This document shows positions 56,916 to 64,000 of a stretch of DNA of 64,000 bases, piece by piece. The position numbers were made by a program, and so were the translations under genes. Under the pieces are notes generated by a model. The model had not been told where the DNA came from. It worked only from the letters and a program-made list of their open reading frames with translations, and did no database searches. The stretch is from Propionispira raffinosivorans DSM 20765. GTDB taxonomy: Bacteria > Bacillota > Negativicutes > Selenomonadales > Selenomonadaceae. How positions within the stretch are numbered: position 1 is the stretch's first letter; the number at the start of each line of letters is the position of its first letter. Where the stretch lies: positions 62,001 through 126,000 of the forward strand of contig NZ_KB905842.1 in the NCBI RefSeq assembly GCF_000381065.1, in the 5' to 3' direction.

Positions 56916-57740
56916 ATGCTTACAGGTTCAAAAGAATTTTTACTTCAAGCGAAACAAAACAAATATGCGATACCAGCGACTGATTTTGTGGATCAGTTGT
57001 CGGCGGAGGCTTACACGGAAGTTAGCAGTGAACTGCAATTGCCATTGATTTTATCATGGGCAGAGTCGCATTCGACGTATTTATCATTAGAGGAAGCAGC
57101 TATGCTGGGAAAATTTTATGCACAAAAAACAAATACTCCCATTATATTGCATTTGGATCATGGTGTGACTTTTGAGACGATCACAAAATCGATTGATTAT
57201 GGATTTACGTCGGTTATGATTGACGCATCTACCCAGCCATTCGGGCAAAATATAGAAACCACTAAAAATGTTGTGGAATATGCACATCATAAGGGGGTCA
57301 CGGTAGAAGGTGAAATTGGTCATGTGGGAGTTGGACTCAGTAAAACGGATGAATCTTTCTATACATCGGTGGAAGAAGCTGTGGAATTTGCACAAAAAAC
57401 GCAGGTTGACTCGCTGGCAATTTCTATCGGAACCTCTCATGGCGTTTATAAAGGCAGCCCCAAACTTAACTTTTTACGATTAAGTGAAATCGCGGCAAAA
57501 GTCGATATCCCTCTGGTTTTGCATGGCGGGTCGTCTTCTGGTGATGAAAACCTGGAAAAATGTGCGCAAAATGGGATTAGTAAGATCAATATTTATACAG
57601 ATTTTATTTTAGCGGCGAATTCGGCAATGAAAATGGGTCAGCTAAAGGATTATTTTGCTGTAAAATCTTTAGCAAAACAAGGGATGAAGAGTGTACTCAG
57701 ACGCTATTATAAGGTTTTTCATACACAAGCAATAAAATAG
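56916..57740 (+). CDS. Class II ketose-bisphosphate aldolase
   Basis: 274 residues from ATG 56916 (AGGGAG 12 nt upstream); an ATG 12 bases earlier touches that site. Zn ligands and catalytic residues are present: LHLDHG (Asp and His), GEIGHVG, SIGTSHGVY (His) and LHGGSSSGD (His). The normal IPAFN opening reads IPATDF, and several neighbouring positions depart from fructose- and tagatose-bisphosphate aldolases. It probably cleaves an unusual ketose phosphate to dihydroxyacetone phosphate and an aldehyde. Downstream is a TIM-like isomerase, which would recover the triose. Confidence 0.85.
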   Translation: MLTGSKEFLLQAKQNKYAIPATDFVDQLSAEAYTEVSSELQLPLILSWAESHSTYLSLEEAAMLGKFYAQKTNTPIILHLDHGVTFETITKSIDYGFTSVMIDASTQPFGQNIETTKNVVEYAHHKGVTVEGEIGHVGVGLSKTDESFYTSVEEAVEFAQKTQVDSLAISIGTSHGVYKGSPKLNFLRLSEIAAKVDIPLVLHGGSSSGDENLEKCAQNGISKINIYTDFILAANSAMKMGQLKDYFAVKSLAKQGMKSVLRRYYKVFHTQAIK

Positions 57741-57756
57741 TAAAGGAGCGGTTTAC

Positions 57757-58449
57757 ATGAAACCAATCAGAAAACCTTTTTTTATGGTGAATCCTAAATC
57801 CTATTTATGTGGTAAAAAATTGTTGAATTTGGCACTTACTGCGGATGCTGCGGCAATGGGAAAAGATTTTGATGTTTTTTTTACGGCGCCCTTTGTTGAT
57901 CTTACAAGGATCGCGGAAAACACACAAAATCTTATCGTGACGGCACAGCATATGGAGAGTATAAAAATGGGGCGCGGCATGGGCCATATTGTTCCAGAAA
58001 TGTTAGCGGAAGCCGGAGCGAGAGCGGTATTTTTGAATCATGCCGAAAATTCCTTGAAATTGGTCGATTTGGTTCAAACAATGGAACGGGCAAAAGAGGT
58101 TGGTTTATATACCATCGTGTGTGCAGATTCTATCGATGAAGCGAAAGCAATCGCGGTGCTGAATCCAGATATTTTACTATGTGAACCAACCGATCTTATC
58201 GGGAAAGCGACGATCAGCCCGACGAGTTATATCCAGCAGACAATTCAGCAGATAAAAGCAATTAATCCGGATATTCTGGTGATGCAGGCGGCTGGTATTC
58301 GCACGGGCGAGGATGTTTATCATGTGATTATGGAAGGTGCCGAAGGCACTGGTTGTACGAGTGGTATCGTATGTGCTGACGATCCGCAGGCGATGTTAAG
58401 GGAAATGATCGATGCTGTAGAAAAGGCAGGAAAGGCTGGAGGAAAATAA
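57757..58449 (+). CDS. Triose-phosphate isomerase-like protein (short archaeal-type)
   Basis: 230 residues, shorter than bacterial TpiA (about 250) and nearer to archaeal enzymes. NPKSYL carries the substrate lysine, FLNHAENS the catalytic His, and LCEPTDLIG the catalytic Glu, all in order. The phosphate loop near AGIRTGEDV is present. AAAGGAG precedes the ATG. Proteins like this isomerise tetrose or other aldose-ketose phosphates in some catabolic operons, so triose phosphate should not be assumed. Confidence 0.8.
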   Translation: MKPIRKPFFMVNPKSYLCGKKLLNLALTADAAAMGKDFDVFFTAPFVDLTRIAENTQNLIVTAQHMESIKMGRGMGHIVPEMLAEAGARAVFLNHAENSLKLVDLVQTMERAKEVGLYTIVCADSIDEAKAIAVLNPDILLCEPTDLIGKATISPTSYIQQTIQQIKAINPDILVMQAAGIRTGEDVYHVIMEGAEGTGCTSGIVCADDPQAMLREMIDAVEKAGKAGGK

Positions 58450-58452
58450 AAA

Positions 58453-58968
58453 ATGGCAGTTTATCAGGAAGAGATTGAAGTGGTGTCTAATGGTAATCGG
58501 GTTTCGTATCATGAAGTCACCAAAGAGGTTCGTGAAGCTGTAGTAAAAAGTAAGATTCAAAATGGAATTGTCGTTATTACAACGCCGCATACCACTTGTT
58601 CGGTGATATATGAGGAATACTCACATGATCGTGATTTTTGTGGTGATGAGTATCTACAGGTTGATTTAAATGAAACGTTGGAAAAAATATTACCACGCTG
58701 TGTTACGGAAGGGCAATACCATCATCCAGGACCAGAACATGTTGCTTTTGGTGAAAAAGATTGTGATGCCGCCCTGGTACCAGATAGAAGATCCTTGCTT
58801 AATACCGAAGCGCATTTAAAAGGGTCGTTATTAGGCGAAAGTGTGACTTGCGCAGTGAAAGAGGGGGGCATTCAAATCAATCAGGTTACGGGTTATTTTT
58901 ATTTTGTTGATTGGGATCAGAATCGTCCACGTACCAGAAAATGCAATATCGTCGTTATGGGTGAATAA
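58453..58968 (+). CDS. YjbQ/UPF0047-family protein
   Basis: 171 residues, longer than typical 130-140-residue YjbQ. TTPHTTCSVIYEEY matches the family strand with conserved His, and HHPGPEH and the HLKGSLLGESVT stretch (key AHLKGSLLG) are characteristic. An insertion around residues 95-115 is seen. Some members act weakly as thiamine-phosphate synthase; the real role is unknown. It begins 4 bp after the isomerase stop, so it is the last gene of the PTS operon. A thiamine salvage operon lies 2.5 kb downstream. Confidence 0.86.
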   Translation: MAVYQEEIEVVSNGNRVSYHEVTKEVREAVVKSKIQNGIVVITTPHTTCSVIYEEYSHDRDFCGDEYLQVDLNETLEKILPRCVTEGQYHHPGPEHVAFGEKDCDAALVPDRRSLLNTEAHLKGSLLGESVTCAVKEGGIQINQVTGYFYFVDWDQNRPRTRKCNIVVMGE

Positions 58969-59049
58969 TTCATAGGCATAGAAGCAACCGTCCTGAAGCC
59001 ATTGTTTAGGGGAATCAGGACTGATTCATGAAAAAATGAATACAGAAAG

Positions 59050-59105
59050 AAAATAGCCAAAAGTGCAATCTGGAAAAATAGGATTGCACTTTTGGCTATT
59101 TTTGC
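59050..59105 (+). terminator. Strong terminator of the PTS operon
   Basis: AAAATAGCCAAAAGTGCAAT and its exact complement with an 11-nt loop, ending in five Ts. The rest of the 464-bp gap 58969-59432 has no gene with a start codon. Confidence 0.92.
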
Positions 59106-59432
59106 CCTTTTAGAGTAAATGTATCCTCTTCTACGGAAGAGGTGTTTTTTATGGTATTCGAATAACAAGTATGGTTGTCTGTAAAAAACATGTCTGGAAT
59201 ACCGTCCGGGACATTGTAGCAGCTATGTAAGGTCACTTGTGTATCAAAGCGGCAGCAATCGTATATAGAATCACCAATTGCAATACATTTTGTGCTTTTG
59301 TGCTTCTGGCAGACCGTACAATATAGTATAATAAAAGTTGGACATCCATCGTATAAAGTAATAAAATTACAAGAATATCACGGATGCTTTTGCCAGACAA
59401 GCATCTATTATTAAAGAAAAGCAGGCGGTATA

Positions 59433-61289
59433 GTGAAGAAGTTACGACAATTTGATATGGAAAGTTATCGTATTTTAGCAGAATTAAGTAAGGCTATTAT
59501 GTTTGAATGGGATATTGCTACCGATCGTTTTTATGTGTCATCAAATTGGAAATTGAAATTTGGTACTGAGCCATCATCGGAAAAATTTAGTCATCATATT
59601 CCTCAAATTTTTGGTATGCATCCTGAGGATACGGATGAACTCACCTCATATATTGAAAATATTCAAAACAATAATGCAATTATCGAACACACAAAATATT
59701 ACAAAAAAATCGAAGTGCGGCTTTTAACAAAAAAACATGCCTATAGCTGGTTCCAGCTTCGTCTCCTTTTGCGTTGTAATGCAAAAGGTCTGCCGGAACG
59801 GGTTTTTTGCATGATCACCGATATTAATTTGCAAAAAAAAGAATATGAAAAGTTGCTTTATCGAGCACAGATCGATGTCTTGACTGGTCTTTATAATAAA
59901 GCAACGGTACAAGCAATGATTATTGATTATTTAAGAAAATCCCGTTTGCAAAATAAGAATCAAGCTTTGTTTATTATTGACATTGACGGCTTTAAAGAAG
60001 TCAACGATCACTTTGGTCATCTGTTTGGCGATGCCGTTATATCAGATTTAGCACACTGCATTCAAAATTCATTTCGAAAATCGGATATCGTGGGACGAAT
60101 CGGTGGGGACGAATTCATTGTACTTTTTAAGAATATAACGACAGAAGAACTTATTGTCAAAAAAGCGCAGGAACTTATAAAGCTGTTGCAACGAACATAT
60201 AATAGCAACGGCACGAATTATAAAGTTTCCGCTAGTATTGGCATTGTAATATCTCCGTTATATGGGACTCATTTTGATGATTTATTCCAAAAAGCGGATC
60301 ATGCACTTTATTATGTGAAAGAACATGGGAAAAATAATTTTCATTTTTTTCATGAAAATTTACCAGATCCACAATATATTAGTACACGAACACTTGAAAT
60401 TACCAATGCAAAAAACAGACCAAATCAAAAAGCTTTTCATGAAAATGTCATTGAATACATTTTTAAAATTTTATATCGTAGTCAAGATGCCAATGTAGCC
60501 ATTAATCTTATTCTGGAAATGATTGGCCGGAAATATAATATAAGTCGAACGTTTATTCTTGAAAAAAATGCTCGGGAAGAATATTGTAATACGTTTGAAT
60601 GGTGTAATGAAGGAATCGTTTCTTTGCAAAGTGAACTACAAAATATCGATAAAGCCATGGCTGAGAAATTTTTTGCCCACTTTGATGAAAATGGCATATT
60701 CAGTTGTGATAATACCAATCTTCTTCCAGCAGAGTTAAAGATCTATTTCAAGAAAAGTCCAGTCAAGGCATTGCTGGAATGTGCTATGTTAAATGACGGC
60801 ATAACAGCTGGTGTCATTGGCTTTGAGTGCCATCACCATCCTCGTTTATGGAAAAATGAAGAAATCGAAGTTTTATCCTTTACAGCGGAAATTCTGAGTG
60901 TATTTTTGCTAAAAAAAAGAGCTTTTGATAAAATGAAACGGTCCCATATGCAGGCATTAGAAATTTTGGACTATATTGATTCTTTTATTTTTGTTATTGA
61001 CAAGAATACCCATGAAATTCTTTTTGCAAACAAAAAATCTCTTGATGTTTTTGGTACATATCAACTTGGTAAATCTTGCTATGACTTCATTAGCTGTGAA
61101 AAGAAACCCTGCGATTATTGCCCTATGCTTTTACTCACGGAATCGATAGAACAAGCACAGAAAGACATATACTTTCCGAAACGCGATTTATGGGTGCATG
61201 CTGTAGCTTCCCAAATACATTGGGACAATACCAGGGAAGTTTGCTTATTGCACTGTCATGATATTCGTAAATCTGACATACATTCGTAA
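59433..61289 (+). CDS. PAS-GGDEF-GAF-PAS diguanylate cyclase
   Basis: 618 residues, starting GTG after CAGGCGG. An N-terminal PAS domain of PAS_3 type (about 10-135) is followed by a GGDEF domain with GGDEF at 224-228. The RxxD inhibitory site RKSD lies exactly five residues before. A GAF-like domain spans about 335-500 and a C-terminal PAS-like domain about 515-618 with clustered cysteines (SCEKKPCDYCP). No membrane segment. The GGDEF-in-the-middle order is unusual. It makes c-di-GMP in the cytoplasm in response to unknown signals. Confidence 0.88.
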   Translation: MKKLRQFDMESYRILAELSKAIMFEWDIATDRFYVSSNWKLKFGTEPSSEKFSHHIPQIFGMHPEDTDELTSYIENIQNNNAIIEHTKYYKKIEVRLLTKKHAYSWFQLRLLLRCNAKGLPERVFCMITDINLQKKEYEKLLYRAQIDVLTGLYNKATVQAMIIDYLRKSRLQNKNQALFIIDIDGFKEVNDHFGHLFGDAVISDLAHCIQNSFRKSDIVGRIGGDEFIVLFKNITTEELIVKKAQELIKLLQRTYNSNGTNYKVSASIGIVISPLYGTHFDDLFQKADHALYYVKEHGKNNFHFFHENLPDPQYISTRTLEITNAKNRPNQKAFHENVIEYIFKILYRSQDANVAINLILEMIGRKYNISRTFILEKNAREEYCNTFEWCNEGIVSLQSELQNIDKAMAEKFFAHFDENGIFSCDNTNLLPAELKIYFKKSPVKALLECAMLNDGITAGVIGFECHHHPRLWKNEEIEVLSFTAEILSVFLLKKRAFDKMKRSHMQALEILDYIDSFIFVIDKNTHEILFANKKSLDVFGTYQLGKSCYDFISCEKKPCDYCPMLLLTESIEQAQKDIYFPKRDLWVHAVASQIHWDNTREVCLLHCHDIRKSDIHS

Positions 61290-61433
61290 AATAGGTCGTA
61301 TTGTTTAATACATACTATCTCATACGACACGAACGGTTGATTACATGTCAGGGGAGGCACTTACGTGATTAAAATGAATATTGATAATTGACAGAAGTTA
61401 CAATAGGTGGTACGTTATAAAAAATAAATAAAA

Positions 61434-61516
61434 TTGTGGGGGGACTCTTTGGAGTTGAGAAGGTAAAACCTGACCCTTTGAACCTGTTAGTTAATACTGA
61501 CGTAGGGAAGCAGCCA
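61434..61516 (+). promoter_or_regulatory. TPP riboswitch (THI element)
   Basis: Conserved core in order: GGGGGACTC, TTGAGA, ACCCTTTGAACCTG, TTAATACTGACGTAGGGAAG. The pyrimidine-sensor helix reads TTGAGA instead of the more frequent CTGAGA. It controls the thi genes downstream together with the adjacent terminator. Confidence 0.96.
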
Positions 61517-61528
61517 TGTGACGCAAAA

Positions 61529-61560
61529 GATGCTTGCCGATTCGGCAAGCATCTTTTTTA
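61529..61560 (+). terminator. Riboswitch expression-platform terminator
   Basis: GATGCTTGCCGA/TTCGGCAAGCATC with a T-run, immediately after the TPP aptamer and about 60 bp before thiM. It would form when TPP is bound. Confidence 0.92.
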
Positions 61561-61618
61561 ATACGTGTTTACAGGTTTGTGTTCGCTGGGAATGTAAATA
61601 TAAGATAGAGGGAACGAT

Positions 61619-62467
61619 GTGCAAATGATCGATAAAGAACAAATTCAAAAACAAATGATACAGGCAGTTGAAATGGTAAAACAGACAAACCCCATGGCGG
61701 GATCTATCACAAATAGTGTAACGATCAATCTTGTCGCCAATGCACAACTTGCTGTTGGCGGTTCGGCAGCTATGGTTTATTTACCGGATGAAGGGGAGTT
61801 TTTAGCCAAAGCTGGTGGTGCTGCCTATATTAATGTAGGTACGCTTTTTCCCATTTACGAAGAGACTTTGCCGCGGACGGTCAAAGCTTTGCAGGAGGCA
61901 GGAAAACCGTGGGTGCTTGATCCGGTTGCGATTGGTATTGGTGAACTTCGTACGAAGTTATTGCTCCAGTTAAAGCAATATAAACCAAGTGTAATCCGTG
62001 GAAATGCATCCGAAGTCATCGCCTTGGCTGGTCTGTGGGATTTGGCAGGCGGAGTGATCCAATCTAACGTGCGTGGTGTTGATTCGACGGATTCGGTTCT
62101 TGCGGCGAAAGATGCTGCCGTAGCGCTGGCAAAATGGACTGGCGGGGCTGTTGCGGTATCGGGGGAAAGGGATTTAATAACGGATGGTTCAGTGATTGCT
62201 GTGGCGCATGGCGGGTCGCATTTTTTTGAAAGAATTACGGGAGCGGGCTGCTCGCTGGGGGGCGTGGCTGCCGTTTATTTGAGTGCAGCCTCTCCTTTCA
62301 TCGCTGCTTTGACGGCTGCAGCTGTTTATAATTTGGCGGGACAGCGGGCAGAACGTAAAGTCGATGGACCGGGGCATTTTCAAACGCAGTTTCTGGATGA
62401 ACTCTATAAAGCTACAGGAAAAGAGATTGCGGATACTTTATTTGAACTTGAGGAGGTTACGCTATGA
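61619..62467 (+). CDS. thiM: Hydroxyethylthiazole kinase ThiM
   Basis: 282 residues (GTG 61619; ATG 61625 also possible, AGAGGGA upstream). Ribokinase-like fold: GSITNSVTINLVANAQLAVGGS (key TNSVT and LAVGGS), WVLDPVAIG, RGNASEV and the ATP/anion-hole motif ITGAGCSLGG with the catalytic Cys. It phosphorylates hydroxyethylthiazole in thiamine salvage. First gene after the TPP riboswitch; it overlaps the next gene by 4 bp. Confidence 0.96.
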   Translation: MQMIDKEQIQKQMIQAVEMVKQTNPMAGSITNSVTINLVANAQLAVGGSAAMVYLPDEGEFLAKAGGAAYINVGTLFPIYEETLPRTVKALQEAGKPWVLDPVAIGIGELRTKLLLQLKQYKPSVIRGNASEVIALAGLWDLAGGVIQSNVRGVDSTDSVLAAKDAAVALAKWTGGAVAVSGERDLITDGSVIAVAHGGSHFFERITGAGCSLGGVAAVYLSAASPFIAALTAAAVYNLAGQRAERKVDGPGHFQTQFLDELYKATGKEIADTLFELEEVTL

Positions 62468-62769
62468 ATACATTGGTTGCAGTTGCGATTTCTCCGTGTG
62501 GCACAGGCGAAGAGCTGTCGGCTGAAGTTGCAGAAGTGGTAAAAGTGATTCGTGAATCAGGCTTACCCAATCACACAACATCGATGTTTACGGAGATTGA
62601 GGGGGAATGGGATGAAGTGATGCGTGTCGTCAAAGCGGCAACGTTTGTCCTGGCAGAAAAGGGGATTCGTACGGAAGTTGTTTTAAAAGCGGATATACGT
62701 CCTGGGTTTACGAATATGATCCATTCAAAAGTTGAGAAAGTGAATACGATTTTGGAGAAGGTAAAATGA
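62464..62769 (+). CDS. Thiamine-binding-type protein (MTH1187/YkoF/DUF77 family)
   Basis: 101 residues of the MTH1187/YkoF-like ferredoxin-fold family: VAVAISPCGTGEELSAEVAEVV, TTSMFTEIEGEWDEV and the C-terminal KADIRPGF region. Members bind thiamine or its precursors. Overlaps of 4 bp with both thiM and thiE show tight coupling. It stands where thiD is often found in such operons; it is not a kinase, so a carrier or chaperone role is more likely. Confidence 0.88.
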   Translation: MNTLVAVAISPCGTGEELSAEVAEVVKVIRESGLPNHTTSMFTEIEGEWDEVMRVVKAATFVLAEKGIRTEVVLKADIRPGFTNMIHSKVEKVNTILEKVK

Positions 62770-63470
62770 GTATAAAAAAAATTTTAGATATTTCGGCATA
62801 TCTTGTAATTGGTCCTGAAAATACAAAGGGACGTCCGGTTGGAGAAATTATTAAAGCGGCTATTGTGGCGGGCTTTACATGCATCCAAATTCGTTCCAAG
62901 GTGGCTTCGGCGATTGAACTAATTGAGCTGACTCGTGAGGCGGCTGCTGTTATTGCTAGTCTAGGTAAATCTGACAAAGTTGCTCTACTAGTAAATGATC
63001 GGTTGGATGTTATTTTAGCGGCAAGGAAAATGGGTATCAAGGTAGATGGAATTCATGTCGGGCAAACCGATATTCCCGTGGATATTTGCCGTGACTATTT
63101 GGGGGAAGATTCTATTGTGGGTTTATCGGCAAGAACGGATGAACTGCTCGAATATATTAAAACGGTGGATGTCCGTTCCATTGACTATTTTGGTGCCGGA
63201 CCTTTACATAAGACTCTGACGAAGCCAAATTGTGGACTGGATTCGACGGGTGCTATCATTACCCGAAGTTTCGCGGAGCTTACCGAGCTGCGAAAACTTA
63301 GTCCGATTCCGGTGGTAGTTGGCGGGGGTGTGAAGCTTCTCGATATACCACCACTGGCAAAAACGAAAGTTGCTGGCTTTTTTGTTGTATCTGCCGTAAC
63401 GGAAGCAGAGCAGCCCGGTATCGCGTCTGCTGAGCTGGTTGAAGCATGGAAAGCGGCGATTGACATATAA
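62766..63470 (+). CDS. thiE: Thiamine-phosphate synthase ThiE
   Basis: 234 residues of TIM-barrel type. Substrate and phosphate motifs are IQIRSK, LLVNDRLDV, GIHVGQTDIP, FGAGPLHKTLTKPNCG and VVVGGGV. It joins HMP-pyrophosphate and thiazole-phosphate to thiamine phosphate. ATGA overlap with the preceding gene. A terminator follows within 80 bp. All expected active-site motifs are present. Confidence 0.94.
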   Translation: MSIKKILDISAYLVIGPENTKGRPVGEIIKAAIVAGFTCIQIRSKVASAIELIELTREAAAVIASLGKSDKVALLVNDRLDVILAARKMGIKVDGIHVGQTDIPVDICRDYLGEDSIVGLSARTDELLEYIKTVDVRSIDYFGAGPLHKTLTKPNCGLDSTGAIITRSFAELTELRKLSPIPVVVGGGVKLLDIPPLAKTKVAGFFVVSAVTEAEQPGIASAELVEAWKAAIDI

Positions 63471-63498
63471 CATTTCATATCAACTGATATCGTTACTG

Positions 63499-63549
63499 CA
63501 TCATCATTCTGCTGTATTGTGAAAATATGGCAGGATGGTGATTTTTTTT
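63499..63549 (+). terminator. Terminator of the thi operon
   Basis: ATCATTCTGC pairs, with G-U pairs, with GCAGGATGGTGA, followed by eight Ts. Confidence 0.75.
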
Positions 63550-63551
63550 GT

Positions 63552-64000
63552 TTAGGCGGGGTAGTGGTTGATGATTGCTGCTTTTAAAACACCTTGACCA
63601 CTATTGTGATAGGTATGTTCTGCCGAAGCGATGAAACTGATCGTATCATCCGCCACTAAGGTGAATTGTTCTTCTTTGATGGTTAAGGTTAACGTTCCTT
63701 CTAAAATCATAATATATTCGAGTGATTTTTCGGAATGTCCGACCGAGGTATAGGTTTGATTTTCATCCAATTCCATTTGAAAGAGTTCAAAATTCCGGGA
63801 GGCATTATTCGCATAATAGCAATAAACACGATAGTGGTGATCGGTCACGTCTTGCATTTTTGTATCGATTTTTTTAATGATGCGATTGTCAGATTGTTGC
63901 TGTTCTAAAAGGGATGTATAAGAAACTTTCAAACCTTTGGCGATTTTCCAGACGGTATTGATTGTTGGGTTTGTATCACCTTTTTCAATTTGAGAAAGCA
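63552..64000 (-). CDS. XRE-cupin transcriptional regulator (partial, runs off the window)
   Basis: The frame is open from the right edge to the stop at 63552, at least 149 codons. The first visible residues, LSQIEKGDTNPTINTVWKIA (key SQIEKG), are the second half of an XRE HTH, so the true start lies beyond 64000. A cupin domain follows (SLEYIMILEGTLTL, AEHTYHN). Such HTH-cupin proteins, like PuuR, sense small metabolites. It is convergent with the thi operon. Confidence 0.9.
   Translation of the reverse strand, partial: LSQIEKGDTNPTINTVWKIAKGLKVSYTSLLEQQQSDNRIIKKIDTKMQDVTDHHYRVYCYYANNASRNFELFQMELDENQTYTSVGHSEKSLEYIMILEGTLTLTIKEEQFTLVADDTISFIASAEHTYHNSGQGVLKAAIINHYPA

Noticed and set aside
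59104..59390. Minus-strand open frame of about 90 codons, Cys-rich (IGDSIYDCCRFD)
   Set aside because: No ATG, GTG or TTG with a ribosome site at its head, and it overlaps the PTS-operon terminator; probably chance or deeply decayed.

Overview
The window is low-GC, Firmicute-like DNA: AGGAGG-type ribosome sites, many intrinsic terminators, a TPP riboswitch and a c-di-GMP riboswitch, PRD and mannose-type PTS genes. It also carries a Kdo/LPS-kinase-like protein and a methylmalonyl-CoA decarboxylase-like enzyme. That mix best fits an anaerobic, diderm member of the Negativicutes (Pelosinus/Pectinatus-like). This is inference; no 16S rRNA or ribosomal gene is present to settle it.

Layout. 0-6.3 kb: a redox/xenobiotic block in which two related HxlR-regulator/flavoprotein divergons flank a TetR-SDR-cupin-esterase set, ending in a ferredoxin-nitroreductase. 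6.4-9.5 kb: a coiled-coil orphan and a chemoreceptor. 9.5-20.7 kb: a scrambled segmental duplication. Intact genes are a dicarboxylate symporter, a TIM-barrel isomerase, katG, a HAD phosphatase, a three-gene Fe/phosphonate-type ABC importer and a Vat/CatB acetyltransferase. Decayed second copies of at least five of these lie between them. 20.8-22.5 kb: a second chemoreceptor. 23.3-30.8 kb: a nine-gene operon under a PRD regulator. It combines D-glucosaminate-6-phosphate breakdown (dgaE, dgaF), an amidohydrolase and the poorly characterised SFCGS/DUF4312/DUF4311/DUF4310 set that includes two membrane proteins. 31.1-33.3 kb: a WYL regulator with an SDR and an NTF2-like gene, controlled by a duplicated 25-bp operator. 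The cassette abuts a beheaded AAA ATPase.

33.8-45.4 kb is an accessory zone of single genes (DUF1848, MMCD-like, ProX/YbaK deacylase, LPS-kinase-like, response-regulator diguanylate cyclase with its own c-di-GMP riboswitch, LysE exporter, third chemoreceptor, GNAT). At least five copies of an unrecognised intergenic repeat, whose hairpin shows compensatory changes, are scattered through it. 45.5-52.3 kb holds a TrlF-type PHP-ATPase (probable defence protein) and an insertion-sequence graveyard (IS66 and IS21 relics) with a DUF3606 small gene and a potassium-channel protein.

52.4-59.0 kb: three small XRE regulators, then an eight-gene operon: mannose-family PTS EIIA/B/C/D, ribulose-phosphate-type epimerase, class II aldolase, triose-phosphate-isomerase-like protein and YjbQ. 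The sugar is unknown. 59.4-61.3 kb: a PAS-GGDEF-GAF-PAS protein. 61.4-63.5 kb: a TPP riboswitch controlling thiM, a thiamine-binding-type protein and thiE. The window ends inside an XRE-cupin regulator gene. No tRNA, rRNA or CRISPR array was seen.
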